A stretch of DNA of 16,199 nucleotides from JAHCHG01 sp038251885 (GCA_038251885.1 JBBSAX010000110.1:1-16199); one strand, 5' to 3'. Positions 1 to 7,078 are shown, numbered from the stretch's first letter. The notes: generated by a model not told the origin, from the sequence alone. A program made the numbers and translations.

Positions 1-114
1 AAAGATTCAAGCTATTATCATTCGGGCTACATCGAAAACGGAAAGATTTCCGGTATCAGCTACAGTCCCGAAAGAAAATTCATCACGCCGTGGACAGGCA
101 GTAAAAAGCAGTAA
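1..114 (+). CDS. C-terminal end of an unidentified protein (partial)
   Basis: The window opens inside a plus-strand reading frame that gives 37 residues, starting KDSSYYHSGYIENGK and ending TPWTGSKKQ before a TAA stop. The piece is polar and rich in Tyr, Ser and Lys, with no membrane segment and no motif I can name. It converges on the minus-strand isocitrate dehydrogenase remnant, leaving only 21 bases between the two stop codons. The start lies outside the window. Composition and codon use look like real coding sequence, but I do not recognise the family. Confidence 0.5.
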   Translation, partial: KDSSYYHSGYIENGKISGISYSPERKFITPWTGSKKQ

Positions 115-135
115 ACTTGATAAATTATCAGTTTC

Positions 136-612
136 TTAAATGCCGTCCACAATCGCATTTGGCGCAGCCGAAGGTCTCATCGCCGCGTCAGCCTTGTCGG
201 AACTTGGATGATAATAACCGCCAAGATTCTGTGATTTTCCCTGCGCTCCAATTAATTCTTCATTAATTTTTGCCTCGTTTTCCTTCAATGTTTTGGCAAC
301 GGGGGCGAATTTTGCGGCGATTTCAGAATCCGATATTTGATTTGCCAACGCTCCCGCCCAATACATTGCCGGATAGAAATGAGAATCGCGATTATCAATT
401 TGCCCGACTTTTCTTGCCGGAGATTTGTCGGTGGCAAGGAATTTCGCGTTCGCTTCGTCCAGCGCATCTGCCAGAATTTGTGCTTTTTTGTTACGTTGCG
501 TTTGCGCCAAAAGTTCCAGACTTGATTGCAAAGCTAAAAATTCACCGAGCGAATCCCAACGCAAATATCCTTTTTTTATACTATCGCCAAAATTTTTCTG
601 ACTTAAATGCGC
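136..612 (-). pseudogene. Remnant of monomeric NADP-dependent isocitrate dehydrogenase (C-terminal part)
   Basis: The minus-strand frame encodes the C-terminal portion of a monomeric (IDH-II type) NADP isocitrate dehydrogenase, a TCA-cycle enzyme normally about 740 residues long. Recognisable blocks in order are GYLRWDSLGEFLAL, ADALDEANAKFLATDKSPAR, KVGQIDNRDSHFY, AMYWAGALANQ, FAPVAKTLKENEAKI, GGYYHPSSDKADAAMRPSA. Only about 160 codons remain: the open frame can be read back to 612, where TAA and TAG codons block it, and there is no ATG (the first conventional start is TTG at 564). Nothing resembling the N-terminal 580 residues lies upstream; that DNA is instead the promoter and start of the other isocitrate dehydrogenase. 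What is left is well conserved, so decay is recent or the truncation was a single deletion. An inactive fragment is the best reading. Confidence 0.85.
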
Positions 613-690
613 TTACAAAAAAGACCACTAAATACAGACACCAAAACCCAAGTTTACCAAACAGGAAAAAACCGCGTAATAAATCCGAAA

Positions 691-719
691 TTGCCCGCCG
701 AAAAGTTTTGTAATATAAT
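691..719 (+). promoter_or_regulatory. Sigma-70-like promoter of isocitrate dehydrogenase
   Basis: TTGCCC (691-696) and a perfect TATAAT (714-719) are separated by 17 bases. Initiation would fall near 726, leaving a leader of about 48 bases before the ATG at 774. A purine-rich AGAGGAA lies at about 751, rather far (about 17 bases) from the start codon. Confidence 0.55.
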
Positions 720-773
720 TTTCCGTTTAGTCTTTATCATAAAATTTAATAGAGGAACATTAACAAAATAGTT

Positions 774-2249
774 ATGGCAGAAAATATACCAATCACCGTT
801 GCGAAAGGCGACGGCATCGGACCGGAGATTATGGACGCGACACTTCACATTTTGAAAGAAGCGGGCGCAAGACTCGATATTGAAGAAATCGAAATCGGCG
901 AAAAGGTCTATCTCAGCGGCAATTCGGCGGGCATCGCGCCCGAATCCTGGGATTCTTTGCGGCGCACGAAAGTATTTTTGAAAGCTCCGATCACGACTCC
1001 GCAGGGCGGCGGATTTAAATCGCTGAACGTGACTGTTAGAAAAACGCTCGGACTTTATGCGAATATTCGCCCGTGCGTTTCCTACGCGCCGTTTGTTCGC
1101 ACGAAACATCCCGTAATGGATTTGGTCATCGTCCGCGAAAACGAAGAAGATACATACGCCGGAATCGAATACCGGCAGACCGATATGGTCGAACTTTGTT
1201 TGAAACTGATTTCGCGTCCCGGTTGCGAAAAAATCGTCCGTTACGCTTTTGAATATGCCGTTAAAAACAATCGCAAAAAAGTTACGGCGTTTATGAAAGA
1301 CAATATTATGAAGCAAACCGACGGCTTGTTTCATAAAGTCTTTGACGAAATCTCTGCCGAATATCCGTCAATCGAAGCCGATCACTGGATCGTTGACATC
1401 GGCGCGGCGAAAATGGCGGACACGCCGGAAAATTTCGATGTTCTCGTGATGCAGAATCTTTACGGCGATATTTTGTCGGATGTCGCGGCGCAAATCGCCG
1501 GTTCGGTCGGTTTGGCAGGTTCGGCAAACATCGGCGAACACATTTCAATGTTTGAAGCGATTCACGGATCTGCGCCAAGACGCGCCGGACAAAACTTAGC
1601 AAATCCTTCGGGACTTTTTCTCGGCGCGGTTTTGATGCTCGTTCATTTAAATCAGCCGGACATCGCTGAACTCGCGCATAATGCGTGGCTTCGCACGATT
1701 GAAGACGGAGTTCACACCTATGACATTTTCAAAGAAGGCGTTTCCAAAGAAAAAGTCGGCACGAAGGAATTCGCGCAGGCAGTCGTTGATCGTATTGGAC
1801 AAAAACCTGAAACGCTGAAAGCGGTCGAATATAAAAAGACGGAAGAAATTGCCGAAGCCGACAAAAAACCGATTTACTCGATCCGCGAACCGCAAAAGAA
1901 AGAACTCGTCGGCGTAGATGTTTTCCTAAATTGGCACGACGGCAGATTTTACGGTTCGGGCAACACGATTGGCGAAAAACTTGAAGCGGCGGCAAACGGC
2001 GACGGCATAAAACTGATTATGATCTCCAATCGCGGCACGAAAGTTTATCCGAAAGGTTTTGACGATACTTTCTGCGTTGACCACTGGCGTTGCCGATTTA
2101 TGAGCGAAAATCAAGGCGAAGTCATCACGCATCAGCAAGTCATCAACCTGCTCGGACGGATTAACGAAGGCGGTTTAGATTTTATCAAAACCGAACATCT
2201 CTATGACTTCGATGGCGAACCGGGTTACAGTCTGGGACAAGGACAGTAA
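774..2249 (+). CDS. icd: Isocitrate dehydrogenase, probably NADP-dependent, dimeric type with C-terminal extension
   Basis: This 491-residue enzyme oxidatively decarboxylates isocitrate to 2-oxoglutarate in the TCA cycle (cytosol). The iso/isopropylmalate dehydrogenase fold covers residues 5-345: GDGIGPE at 12-18; isocitrate-binding S83, N85, R89, R99 and R121; catalytic Y128 and K175; metal-binding D232 and D236 in YGDILSD; coenzyme loop HGSAPRRAGQNLANPSG from 264. E. coli Icd has Lys-Tyr where this loop has R269-R270; two arginines fit binding of the 2'-phosphate of NADP, but that is inference. Residues about 375-491 form the extra C-terminal domain of the Thermus/Bacteroidetes-type enzymes, ending GYSLGQGQ. 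The ATG at 774 gives the canonical N-terminus. The gene has its own promoter and terminator. Two decayed copies of its last 20-45 codons lie downstream, and a fragment of the unrelated monomeric enzyme lies upstream. Confidence 0.93.
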   Translation: MAENIPITVAKGDGIGPEIMDATLHILKEAGARLDIEEIEIGEKVYLSGNSAGIAPESWDSLRRTKVFLKAPITTPQGGGFKSLNVTVRKTLGLYANIRPCVSYAPFVRTKHPVMDLVIVRENEEDTYAGIEYRQTDMVELCLKLISRPGCEKIVRYAFEYAVKNNRKKVTAFMKDNIMKQTDGLFHKVFDEISAEYPSIEADHWIVDIGAAKMADTPENFDVLVMQNLYGDILSDVAAQIAGSVGLAGSANIGEHISMFEAIHGSAPRRAGQNLANPSGLFLGAVLMLVHLNQPDIAELAHNAWLRTIEDGVHTYDIFKEGVSKEKVGTKEFAQAVVDRIGQKPETLKAVEYKKTEEIAEADKKPIYSIREPQKKELVGVDVFLNWHDGRFYGSGNTIGEKLEAAANGDGIKLIMISNRGTKVYPKGFDDTFCVDHWRCRFMSENQGEVITHQQVINLLGRINEGGLDFIKTEHLYDFDGEPGYSLGQGQ

Positions 2250-2271
2250 ATATCAAGAATAAGTCAGGAAT

Positions 2272-2308
2272 AAAAAGGATGAAGTTAAAACTTCATCCTT
2301 TTTATTTT
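2272..2308 (+). terminator. Intrinsic terminator after isocitrate dehydrogenase
   Basis: A 15-bp perfect inverted repeat (2272-2286 with 2289-2303; core GGATGAAGTT / AACTTCATCC) starts 22 bases after the stop codon. It has A-rich and T-rich shoulders, so it could work in both directions and also stop transcription coming from the IS element. Confidence 0.85.
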
Positions 2309-2348
2309 GTAATATATTTTGATTACTCAGTCAAAATATATTACAAAA
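2305..2348. repeat. Perfect 18-bp inverted repeat at the left edge of the IS element
   Basis: Arms 2305-2322 and 2331-2348 are exact reverse complements (AT-rich, core AATATATTTTGA) around an 8-base loop, TTACTCAG. The right arm crosses the proposed left IS boundary by five bases. The core 13 bp would have existed before insertion, so it may be a hairpin target of the element. Confidence 0.7.
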
Positions 2349-2364
2349 AATCAGTAAGTAGGTG
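2344..2364 (+). repeat. Left terminal inverted repeat of the IS630 element
   Basis: It begins CAAAAAATCAGTAAGTAGGT and matches the inverted right end except at positions 2, 3, 18 and 21. It is preceded by the TA target dinucleotide at 2342. Confidence 0.8.
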
Positions 2365-3384
2365 TTGTATGTAGCCAATGGAAATTGGTCAACTTTTTGA
2401 CCGCTTCCGGTTGTGTCAAATATTTCTTGAACAATCCTTCGACGGCTTTTTCTACTTCCTCATAACTTTCATAGACCTTGTTTTTTAACTCGCGCCGCAG
2501 TTCCTGAAAAAATCGCTCGACCGGATTTAACTCCGGCGAATACGGCGGCAGCAATTGTTTTTCCATCAAGCCGTAACTGACTCGTGCGCTGCGCTGCGCT
2601 CCCGCACCGTCCAAAATAAGTTGTGTTTCGGCTTCCGCCTCGCCGTTTTCTTTGAGCCAACGGCGAAACTCTTCGATAAACAAACTCATACTTTCGACCG
2701 TCATCGAAGGCAAGATCAAGCCGAACGCTCTGCCGCTTGACGGATTGATTGCCACATACAAATAGCCGTAGTCATACCCGATATTTTGTTTCCCAATCGG
2801 ACGCACACCCTTTGCCGTCCAACGCCGCGCTAAATCGGTGCGCGTTCCGAACCGAAACTCATCTTCAAAATAATCACGCCGTCCGTTTAATCTTGCGGCA
2901 TAGTTTTTTTATATTCTCTTTGCTCGTCTAAGGATGACCGCCGATTCAACGGGCGTGGCACTTTCGCCCGCACTTCCAATCTTTGAAACAATTTCCCGAC
3001 ATTCGAGATTGCCAGCACTATTCCGAACTGCTCGACAATATAATCTTGCGCTTCGCGTTGCGAACCAAACCCGACTTGCGCTGCTCGCTCATTGACCCGC
3101 GCCTCTTGTTCAAAGGTCAGCTTCCCGCGCTTTTGCCGCGAATAATTCAGCCGTGCATAACCACCCAAGCCTTCTGCCAGATATTTCTGCCAGATTTCTC
3201 GTCCGTGTTTATCTGTATAACCAACCATTTCGCAGGCTTCGGTCAAATACTGAGTCAAACCACTTTTCAAAATGCGTAAAAGCTGTAATCGTTTTCTCAA
3301 ACGCAGGTTGGTTTCCTGCTTCTCCAACACTTTCAACTTATCAGCAGTTTCTTCGATTTGATTGACGTAATCAACTGTTCTCAT
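2351..3384 (-). CDS. IS630-family transposase, two phases joined by a -1 frameshift
   Basis: Cut-and-paste DDE transposase of the IS630/Tc1-mariner superfamily. The first phase (ATG at 3384, TAA at 2887-2889, 165 residues) is the DNA-binding half, with a helix-turn-helix region around YLTEACEMVGYTDKHGREIW and a second one around QREAQDYIVEQFGIV. The second phase, open from before 2887 down to 2351, is the catalytic half: first acidic residue in DYFEDEFRFGTRTDL, second in LILDGAG, and glutamate in PPYSPELNPVERFF, about 30 residues after the second aspartate. The phases differ by -1 and overlap at a run of seven A on the coding strand (2904-2910), a typical slippage site. Reading through it gives about 344 residues, normal for the family. 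A frameshift-produced full-length transposase is likelier than a mutation because both halves are intact. Confidence 0.85.
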
Positions 3385-3399
3385 TGTTTGAGCTTATCA

Positions 3400-3420
3400 T
3401 ACTTACTTACTGATTTTCCG
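3400..3420 (-). repeat. Right terminal inverted repeat of the IS630 element
   Basis: Read inward on the minus strand it begins CGGAAAATCAGTAAGTAAGT. It is followed on the plus strand by TA at 3421-3422. The transposase start codon lies 16 bases inside it. Confidence 0.8.
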
Positions 3421-3422
3421 TA

Positions 3423-3578
3423 TTATATAATAGATTTGCGTCAGAATCCGACGAAGGCAACGCTTTTGACAAAAACCAAATCATCTCGCTTCTGCAAAGA
3501 TTTAATGAAGTCGGTGTGGGCGTTATCAAAACCGAACAACTCTGCAACTTCAACGGCACAAAAGGCTATTCGGCGTAG
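3423..3578 (+). pseudogene. Decayed second copy of the icd 3' end (residues about 441-485)
   Basis: The frame reads RFASESDEG...NQIISLLQRFNEVG...VIKTEQLCNF..GYSA then TAG. It aligns without gaps over about 45 residues to the end of the upstream isocitrate dehydrogenase (RFMSENQGE...QQVINLLGRINEGG...FIKTEHLYDF..GYSL). It has no start codon and begins immediately after the TA flanking the IS element, so the rest of this copy is missing. It lacks the final GQGQ of the intact enzyme and ends at YSA, as the third copy does. The downstream hairpin at 3601 occupies the place of the icd terminator. It cannot encode an enzyme. Confidence 0.8.
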
Positions 3579-3600
3579 ATTATATTAGTGTTTTTAGCTT

Positions 3601-3649
3601 AAAATGAATTGCCTAAAGTTTTGGCTTTGTGCAATTCATTTTGTTTTCA
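3601..3649 (+). terminator. Hairpin after the second icd tail copy
   Basis: A perfect 12-bp inverted repeat, AAAATGAATTGC (3601-3612) with GCAATTCATTTT (3631-3642), encloses an 18-base loop containing AAAG..CTTT, followed by TTTTG TTTTC. It would act as a terminator or as a leader structure only 10-20 bases before the nuclease start codon. Confidence 0.55.
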
Positions 3650-3659
3650 GGTAAAACCG

Positions 3660-4751
3660 ATGATTCAAAAGATTGACGACGATTACAAAAAATGGATTCT
3701 CGAAATAAAATCGAAAATCCGTTCGGCGCAGATGAAAGCCGCTTTGTCGGTTAATGCCGCTTTGATCGAATTTTACTGGGATTTAGGCGAAATGATTTCG
3801 CAAAAACAAGCATCGTCATCTTGGGGAAGTAAATTGATCGAACAAGTAGCGATGGATTTGAAAGAAGATTTTCCCGAATTAAAAGGCTTATCTAATACGA
3901 ACCTAAAATACTGCAAACGATTTTACGAATTTTACAGCGATAAATTGAGCAATTTGTCTGATTCTGATGATGTAATTGGTCAACAGCCTGTTGACCAATT
4001 GCACTTCGACCTTTTAAAGCAAATTCCGTGGGGACACAATATCCTAATCTTCACGAAATCGAATGGTGCGAAAGAAGCGTTGTTCTATATCGCGCAAACT
4101 CTCAAAAACTCTTGGGGCAGAGAAACTCTCGCGTTGCAGATCAAATCCAATCTATTTGAAAGACAAGGAAAAGCGATCAACAATTTCAAAGCGACCTTGC
4201 CCGAACCGATGTCCGATCTCGCGCAGCAAACTCTGAAAGACCCGTATAATTTCGATTTCGTGGCGATGTCCGCTTCGATGAAGGAAAAGGATTTGGAAAA
4301 CCAACTCGTTACGCAGATTTCCAGATTTCTGCTCGAATTGGGCAAAGGTTTTGCCTTTGTCGGACGGCAGTATCATCTGGAAATCGCCGACAACGATTAT
4401 TATCTCGATCTGCTTTTCTACCACATCAAACTGAAATGCTACGTCGTTGTCGAACTCAAAAACACCAAATTTATCCCCGAATACACAGGCAAAATGAATT
4501 TTTATCTGTCGGCGGTAGATACGCTCTTGAAAGACGCGGACGACAAACCGACCATCGGCATTTTGCTCTGCCGCGATAAAAACAACATCGAAGCCGAATT
4601 TGCCTTGCGTGATATTAACAAACCAATCGGAGTCAGCGAATTTACCTTTACGGAAATTCTCCCCGAAGAACTACAAAGCAGTTTGCCAACCGTAGAAGAA
4701 TTAGAAAAAGAACTTGAAACGCTTGATTTTGAAGATAGATCGGATGTATAA
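3660..4751 (+). CDS. DUF1016 / YhcG-type PDDEXK nuclease
   Basis: The 363-residue protein has the two-part layout of the YhcG/DUF1016 family. The N-terminal helical DUF1016_N region (about 10-175) contains SVNAALIEFYWDLGEMISQKQ-like sequence, WGSKLIEQVAMDL, and LSNTNLKYCKRFYEFY. The C-terminal PDDEXK nuclease domain (about 195-335) contains ENQLVTQISRFLLELG, GRQYHLEI, D250 in YYLDLLFYH, and E265/K267 in VVVELK as the metal-binding core. I chose ATG at 3660, preceded by AGG and starting MIQKIDDDYKKWI like other family members. An upstream extension to 3609 would run through the hairpin. Family members occur singly or near restriction-modification genes and are thought to cut DNA; this one has no visible partner. 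Its stop codon coincides with the first bases of a third icd tail copy, so it lies between two icd remnants. Confidence 0.88.
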   Translation: MIQKIDDDYKKWILEIKSKIRSAQMKAALSVNAALIEFYWDLGEMISQKQASSSWGSKLIEQVAMDLKEDFPELKGLSNTNLKYCKRFYEFYSDKLSNLSDSDDVIGQQPVDQLHFDLLKQIPWGHNILIFTKSNGAKEALFYIAQTLKNSWGRETLALQIKSNLFERQGKAINNFKATLPEPMSDLAQQTLKDPYNFDFVAMSASMKEKDLENQLVTQISRFLLELGKGFAFVGRQYHLEIADNDYYLDLLFYHIKLKCYVVVELKNTKFIPEYTGKMNFYLSAVDTLLKDADDKPTIGILLCRDKNNIEAEFALRDINKPIGVSEFTFTEILPEELQSSLPTVEELEKELETLDFEDRSDV

Positions 4752-4824
4752 CGAAACTACTTTAGACTTTATTAAAACCGAAAATCTATAGAATTTCGAC
4801 GGCGCAAAAAGCTATTCGGCGTAA
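4747..4824 (+). pseudogene. Decayed third copy of the icd 3' end (residues about 463-485)
   Basis: The frame reads YNETTLDFIKTENL, then TAG, then NFDGAKSYSA and TAA, matching INEGGLDFIKTEHLYDFDG..GYSL of the intact enzyme. There is an in-frame TAG at 4789-4791. The homology starts inside the last codons of the nuclease gene, showing a junction between the nuclease-bearing DNA and an icd tail. It shares the YSA-stop ending with the second copy, so those two are related to each other more closely than to the intact gene at this end. Confidence 0.72.
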
Positions 4825-4846
4825 GAGTTTAAGGATGAATTGGCAT

Positions 4847-4870
4847 GATGAAGTTTCGGCTTCGTCCTCT
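4847..4870 (+). terminator. Hairpin after the third icd tail copy
   Basis: GATGAAG (4847-4853), loop TTTCGG, CTTCGTC (4860-4866), followed by CTCTTC. The stem resembles that of the icd terminator (GGATGAAG) and of the terminator at 7053, but the T-tract is poor. Confidence 0.5.
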
Positions 4871-4887
4871 TCAAATAAACAGTTTAG

Positions 4888-5802
4888 TATACGAAGGAAA
4901 TAACAAATAAATCTCCAAGGTTCTATGGGTGGACTTATCTATTTCTTATACCAATTTTCGCATCAATATACTTTATTTTACCTGATAAAAGTTTTAAGGG
5001 CGATTTATCTTTGGGCAATTTTATAACTTCTCTTTACTACAGTACTGTTACTATTACAACTTTAGGTTACGGTGACATTTCCCCAATTTCGTCTGTTGCA
5101 CAAATTTTAGTAGTTTTAGAAACAGTTTTAGGAGTAGCTACAATTGGTTTATTTTTGAATGCTTTATCTCTCAAGAAATCTAGGGAACTAACTAATGAAG
5201 AAAGCGAAAAAACTAAATTGGAAAAATATACCCAAGAATGTGAGAAACTGTTAAGACACAACAAAATTATTGAGCAAAATATTCAATTTTATTTGTTATA
5301 TACCTCTGACATCACTACGCCTATTTCAAATAGGGATGGTAATAAAGTGAATACTAATTTTTCATTTAACGACCTGAAAGACTTATATAAACACACTTTG
5401 AGAATGACTGATGATTTTCAAGAGTCTGCAATTAAATATTATTACCGACACCAAGATAATTTAGAAGATAGCATCAGGAGCCTTGTACTTGATATAAATT
5501 TTTCATATTGGAAAGAATTAGAAACTGAATGTTTTAGCTTTCTAAATAACTGTAAAATCTATGATTTTAGCGAAAGTATCTTGTGCCAACCGAATATAAT
5601 GATGGGCGACAAGAAAGGAAGTGAATTTGCTTCAGAGATGATTGAAATTCACACAGGTGAAGTAGAATTCAAAGATTCAAATCTCATCAGTCAATATGTA
5701 GCACTTTATAAGCTAGTAAAATTAAATTTGAAATTTGTTGAAAATTATCAGACAAAAATTAAGAAAATCGTAGGGGAAATAAACACACAGCAAAAAAGTT
5801 AA
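4888..5802 (+). CDS. 5'-truncated two-TM potassium channel
   Basis: The frame shows a pore-type potassium channel: a first membrane helix (TYLFLIPIFASIYFIL, 4933-4980), pore loop with selectivity filter TVTITTLGYGD (5044-5076), and second helix (AQILVVLETVLGVATIGLFL). About 200 polar, helical C-terminal residues follow, with no Rossmann/RCK motif and no nucleotide-binding fold I recognise. Coding character begins at 4888, just after an in-frame TAG at 4885. No ATG, GTG or TTG occurs until TTG at 5011, which would remove the first helix. The gene has therefore lost its 5' end, or uses a rare start such as ATA/ATT. Composition is strikingly AT-rich compared with icd or the nuclease, which suggests acquisition by transfer. 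It starts about 60 bases after the icd tail remnant, so the junction may mark a deletion border. Probably not functional. Confidence 0.75.
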   Translation, partial: YTKEITNKSPRFYGWTYLFLIPIFASIYFILPDKSFKGDLSLGNFITSLYYSTVTITTLGYGDISPISSVAQILVVLETVLGVATIGLFLNALSLKKSRELTNEESEKTKLEKYTQECEKLLRHNKIIEQNIQFYLLYTSDITTPISNRDGNKVNTNFSFNDLKDLYKHTLRMTDDFQESAIKYYYRHQDNLEDSIRSLVLDINFSYWKELETECFSFLNNCKIYDFSESILCQPNIMMGDKKGSEFASEMIEIHTGEVEFKDSNLISQYVALYKLVKLNLKFVENYQTKIKKIVGEINTQQKS

Positions 5803-5905
5803 ATTTAGAATACAAGTAAATTTTCTAATCAATTTCTCCCAAGTATGAATAAAAAGATTGTTCCGAACTTTTCGTAGTTGTTGCTCGTAGTTAGCCTCTG
5901 AGATT

Positions 5906-6958
5906 ATGGGCAAAATTCTGAACCTTTTAATAAACATATTTTTGATAATGACGCTGTTTGTCGCGGCAAATTTCGCTCAATCGAAGATGGCGGAAAAGAA
6001 AACGCGGCAAACTGATTCAGTTTTAGCGGAAACTGCAAAGTGGTTTGCGGCTTGGGAAACGGTCAGCAGGGATTTTTATAAAATTGACCGAATTTCGCCG
6101 GTCGAGTTTGTGTTTTTTGACGAAAAATATGTTTATTCCACATCTGATGTTTCAGTGCCGGATGGCGAATTGATTGATGGACCGAAATTATTCGATAAAA
6201 AATTGGCTTGGAAACGTGCCGTGCATAACGGGAAATTAACGCTTCCGAATAATCAAACCGTTCCCGTCGGGCTGATGTCTTTTGCTTCGCAATTAGAAAA
6301 TAAAAACGCTTTTTTTGTAATGCCTTTGCCGGAATTCTGGAAAAAAGCCGGAGTCGAAAGCAAAGAATTGGGACTTGAAAATCTGGTAACAGGAGTTTTT
6401 CTGCACGAATTTTCACATACGCAGCAGATGCAGAATTTCGGCAGTAAAATCTCCGAATACGAGCGAAAATATAAATTTGAAACGGAACTTTCCGACGACA
6501 TCATTCAGGATTATTTCGAGAAAGATGCCGATTACAATTCCATTTTCAGGGAGGAAGTAAAACTTTTTTACGATGCCGCCACTGAAAACGATAAAACGAA
6601 AGCTGCCGATCTAATTAAGGAATCCATCGAAAAATTACGCTTGCGCCAAAACAAATATTTCATCAGCGACAAAGCACATTTCAGAGAAATTGACGATTTT
6701 TTTCTCACGATGGAAGGCTTCGGACAATTTACGATGTATCTCTGGCTGACCTCTCCGCAAGGCGCAAAAATTTTGCCCGAAATCGCTCTCAAAGGAGTCA
6801 GACGCAGCGGAAAACAATGGTCGCAGGAAGAAGGATTAGCGTTATTTTTACTGCTCAACAAACTGTCAAAACCCAAACATTGGGCAAGATCAATGTTCGG
6901 AAACAAAACCCAAAGCGTGATCGAATTAATTTCAAAATCAAAGAAAATCTCGAAATAA
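5906..6958 (+). CDS. Secreted protein with HExxH motif, putative zinc metallopeptidase
   Basis: A 350-residue protein with an N-terminal signal peptide (hydrophobic about 6-24, likely cleavage after ANFAQ or nearby), so it should be exported. H167-E168-F169-S170-H171 is an HExxH zinc-binding motif set in GVFLHEFSHTQQMQNFG, a typical zincin active-site helix. E216/E217 in FREEVKLF and E270 in TMEGFGQF are candidate third ligands; the second sits in an EG context like that of gluzincins. I cannot name a family. The ATG at 5906 gives the signal peptide directly; no good ribosome-binding site is seen. After its TAA at 6956-6958, a +1 frame continues for 22 plausible codons (DFLNSLDSATKNQNSLQEQI, 6974-7033), so the C-terminus may have been cut by a small indel. 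A terminator follows at 7053. Confidence 0.7.
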   Translation: MGKILNLLINIFLIMTLFVAANFAQSKMAEKKTRQTDSVLAETAKWFAAWETVSRDFYKIDRISPVEFVFFDEKYVYSTSDVSVPDGELIDGPKLFDKKLAWKRAVHNGKLTLPNNQTVPVGLMSFASQLENKNAFFVMPLPEFWKKAGVESKELGLENLVTGVFLHEFSHTQQMQNFGSKISEYERKYKFETELSDDIIQDYFEKDADYNSIFREEVKLFYDAATENDKTKAADLIKESIEKLRLRQNKYFISDKAHFREIDDFFLTMEGFGQFTMYLWLTSPQGAKILPEIALKGVRRSGKQWSQEEGLALFLLLNKLSKPKHWARSMFGNKTQSVIELISKSKKISK

Positions 6959-7052
6959 ATATACCGATTTTCTCAACAGCCTCGACAGCGCAACAAAAAA
7001 TCAGAACAGTCTGCAAGAGCAAATAATTTTGACTAAAATTTGAGAAATGAAG

Positions 7053-7078
7053 GATGAGGTTTTGGCTTTGTCTTTTTT
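7053..7078 (+). terminator. Intrinsic terminator after the HExxH protein gene
   Basis: GATGAGG (7053-7059), loop TTTTGG, CTTTGTC (7066-7072) pair throughout with G-U wobbles, followed by six T. The stem-loop design resembles the hairpins at 2277 and 4847. Confidence 0.65.

Larger units (their letters stand above)
2344..3420 (-). mobile_element. IS630-family insertion sequence, complete
   Basis: The element is 1,077 bp. Terminal inverted repeats of about 21 bp (2344-2364 and 3400-3420) match at 17 of 21 positions and share the core AAAATCAGTAAGTA. It is flanked by TA on both sides (2342-2343 and 3421-3422), the dinucleotide duplicated by IS630/Tc1-mariner elements. It carries one transposase in two overlapping phases on the minus strand. 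It sits between the icd terminator and a decayed copy of the icd 3' end, with the right border directly against that copy. Confidence 0.88.

Noticed and set aside
654..1334. 226-codon open frame antisense to icd
   Set aside because: It lies fully opposite well-conserved isocitrate dehydrogenase motifs and its translation has no recognisable domain; long antisense frames arise from codon bias.
3609..3659. Upstream extension of the DUF1016 nuclease
   Set aside because: It would translate through the perfect 12-bp hairpin at 3601-3642, and the family's usual N-terminus begins at the ATG at 3660.
3423..4824. Active integrative element with attL/attR at icd
   Set aside because: The icd tails look like att duplications, but there is no integrase, no identical core was seen by eye, and both tails have diverged; kept only as a hypothesis.
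5722..5937. Minus-strand open frame across the gap between the channel and HExxH genes
   Set aside because: It overlaps the channel gene's 3' end and the HExxH signal peptide and shows no recognisable domain.
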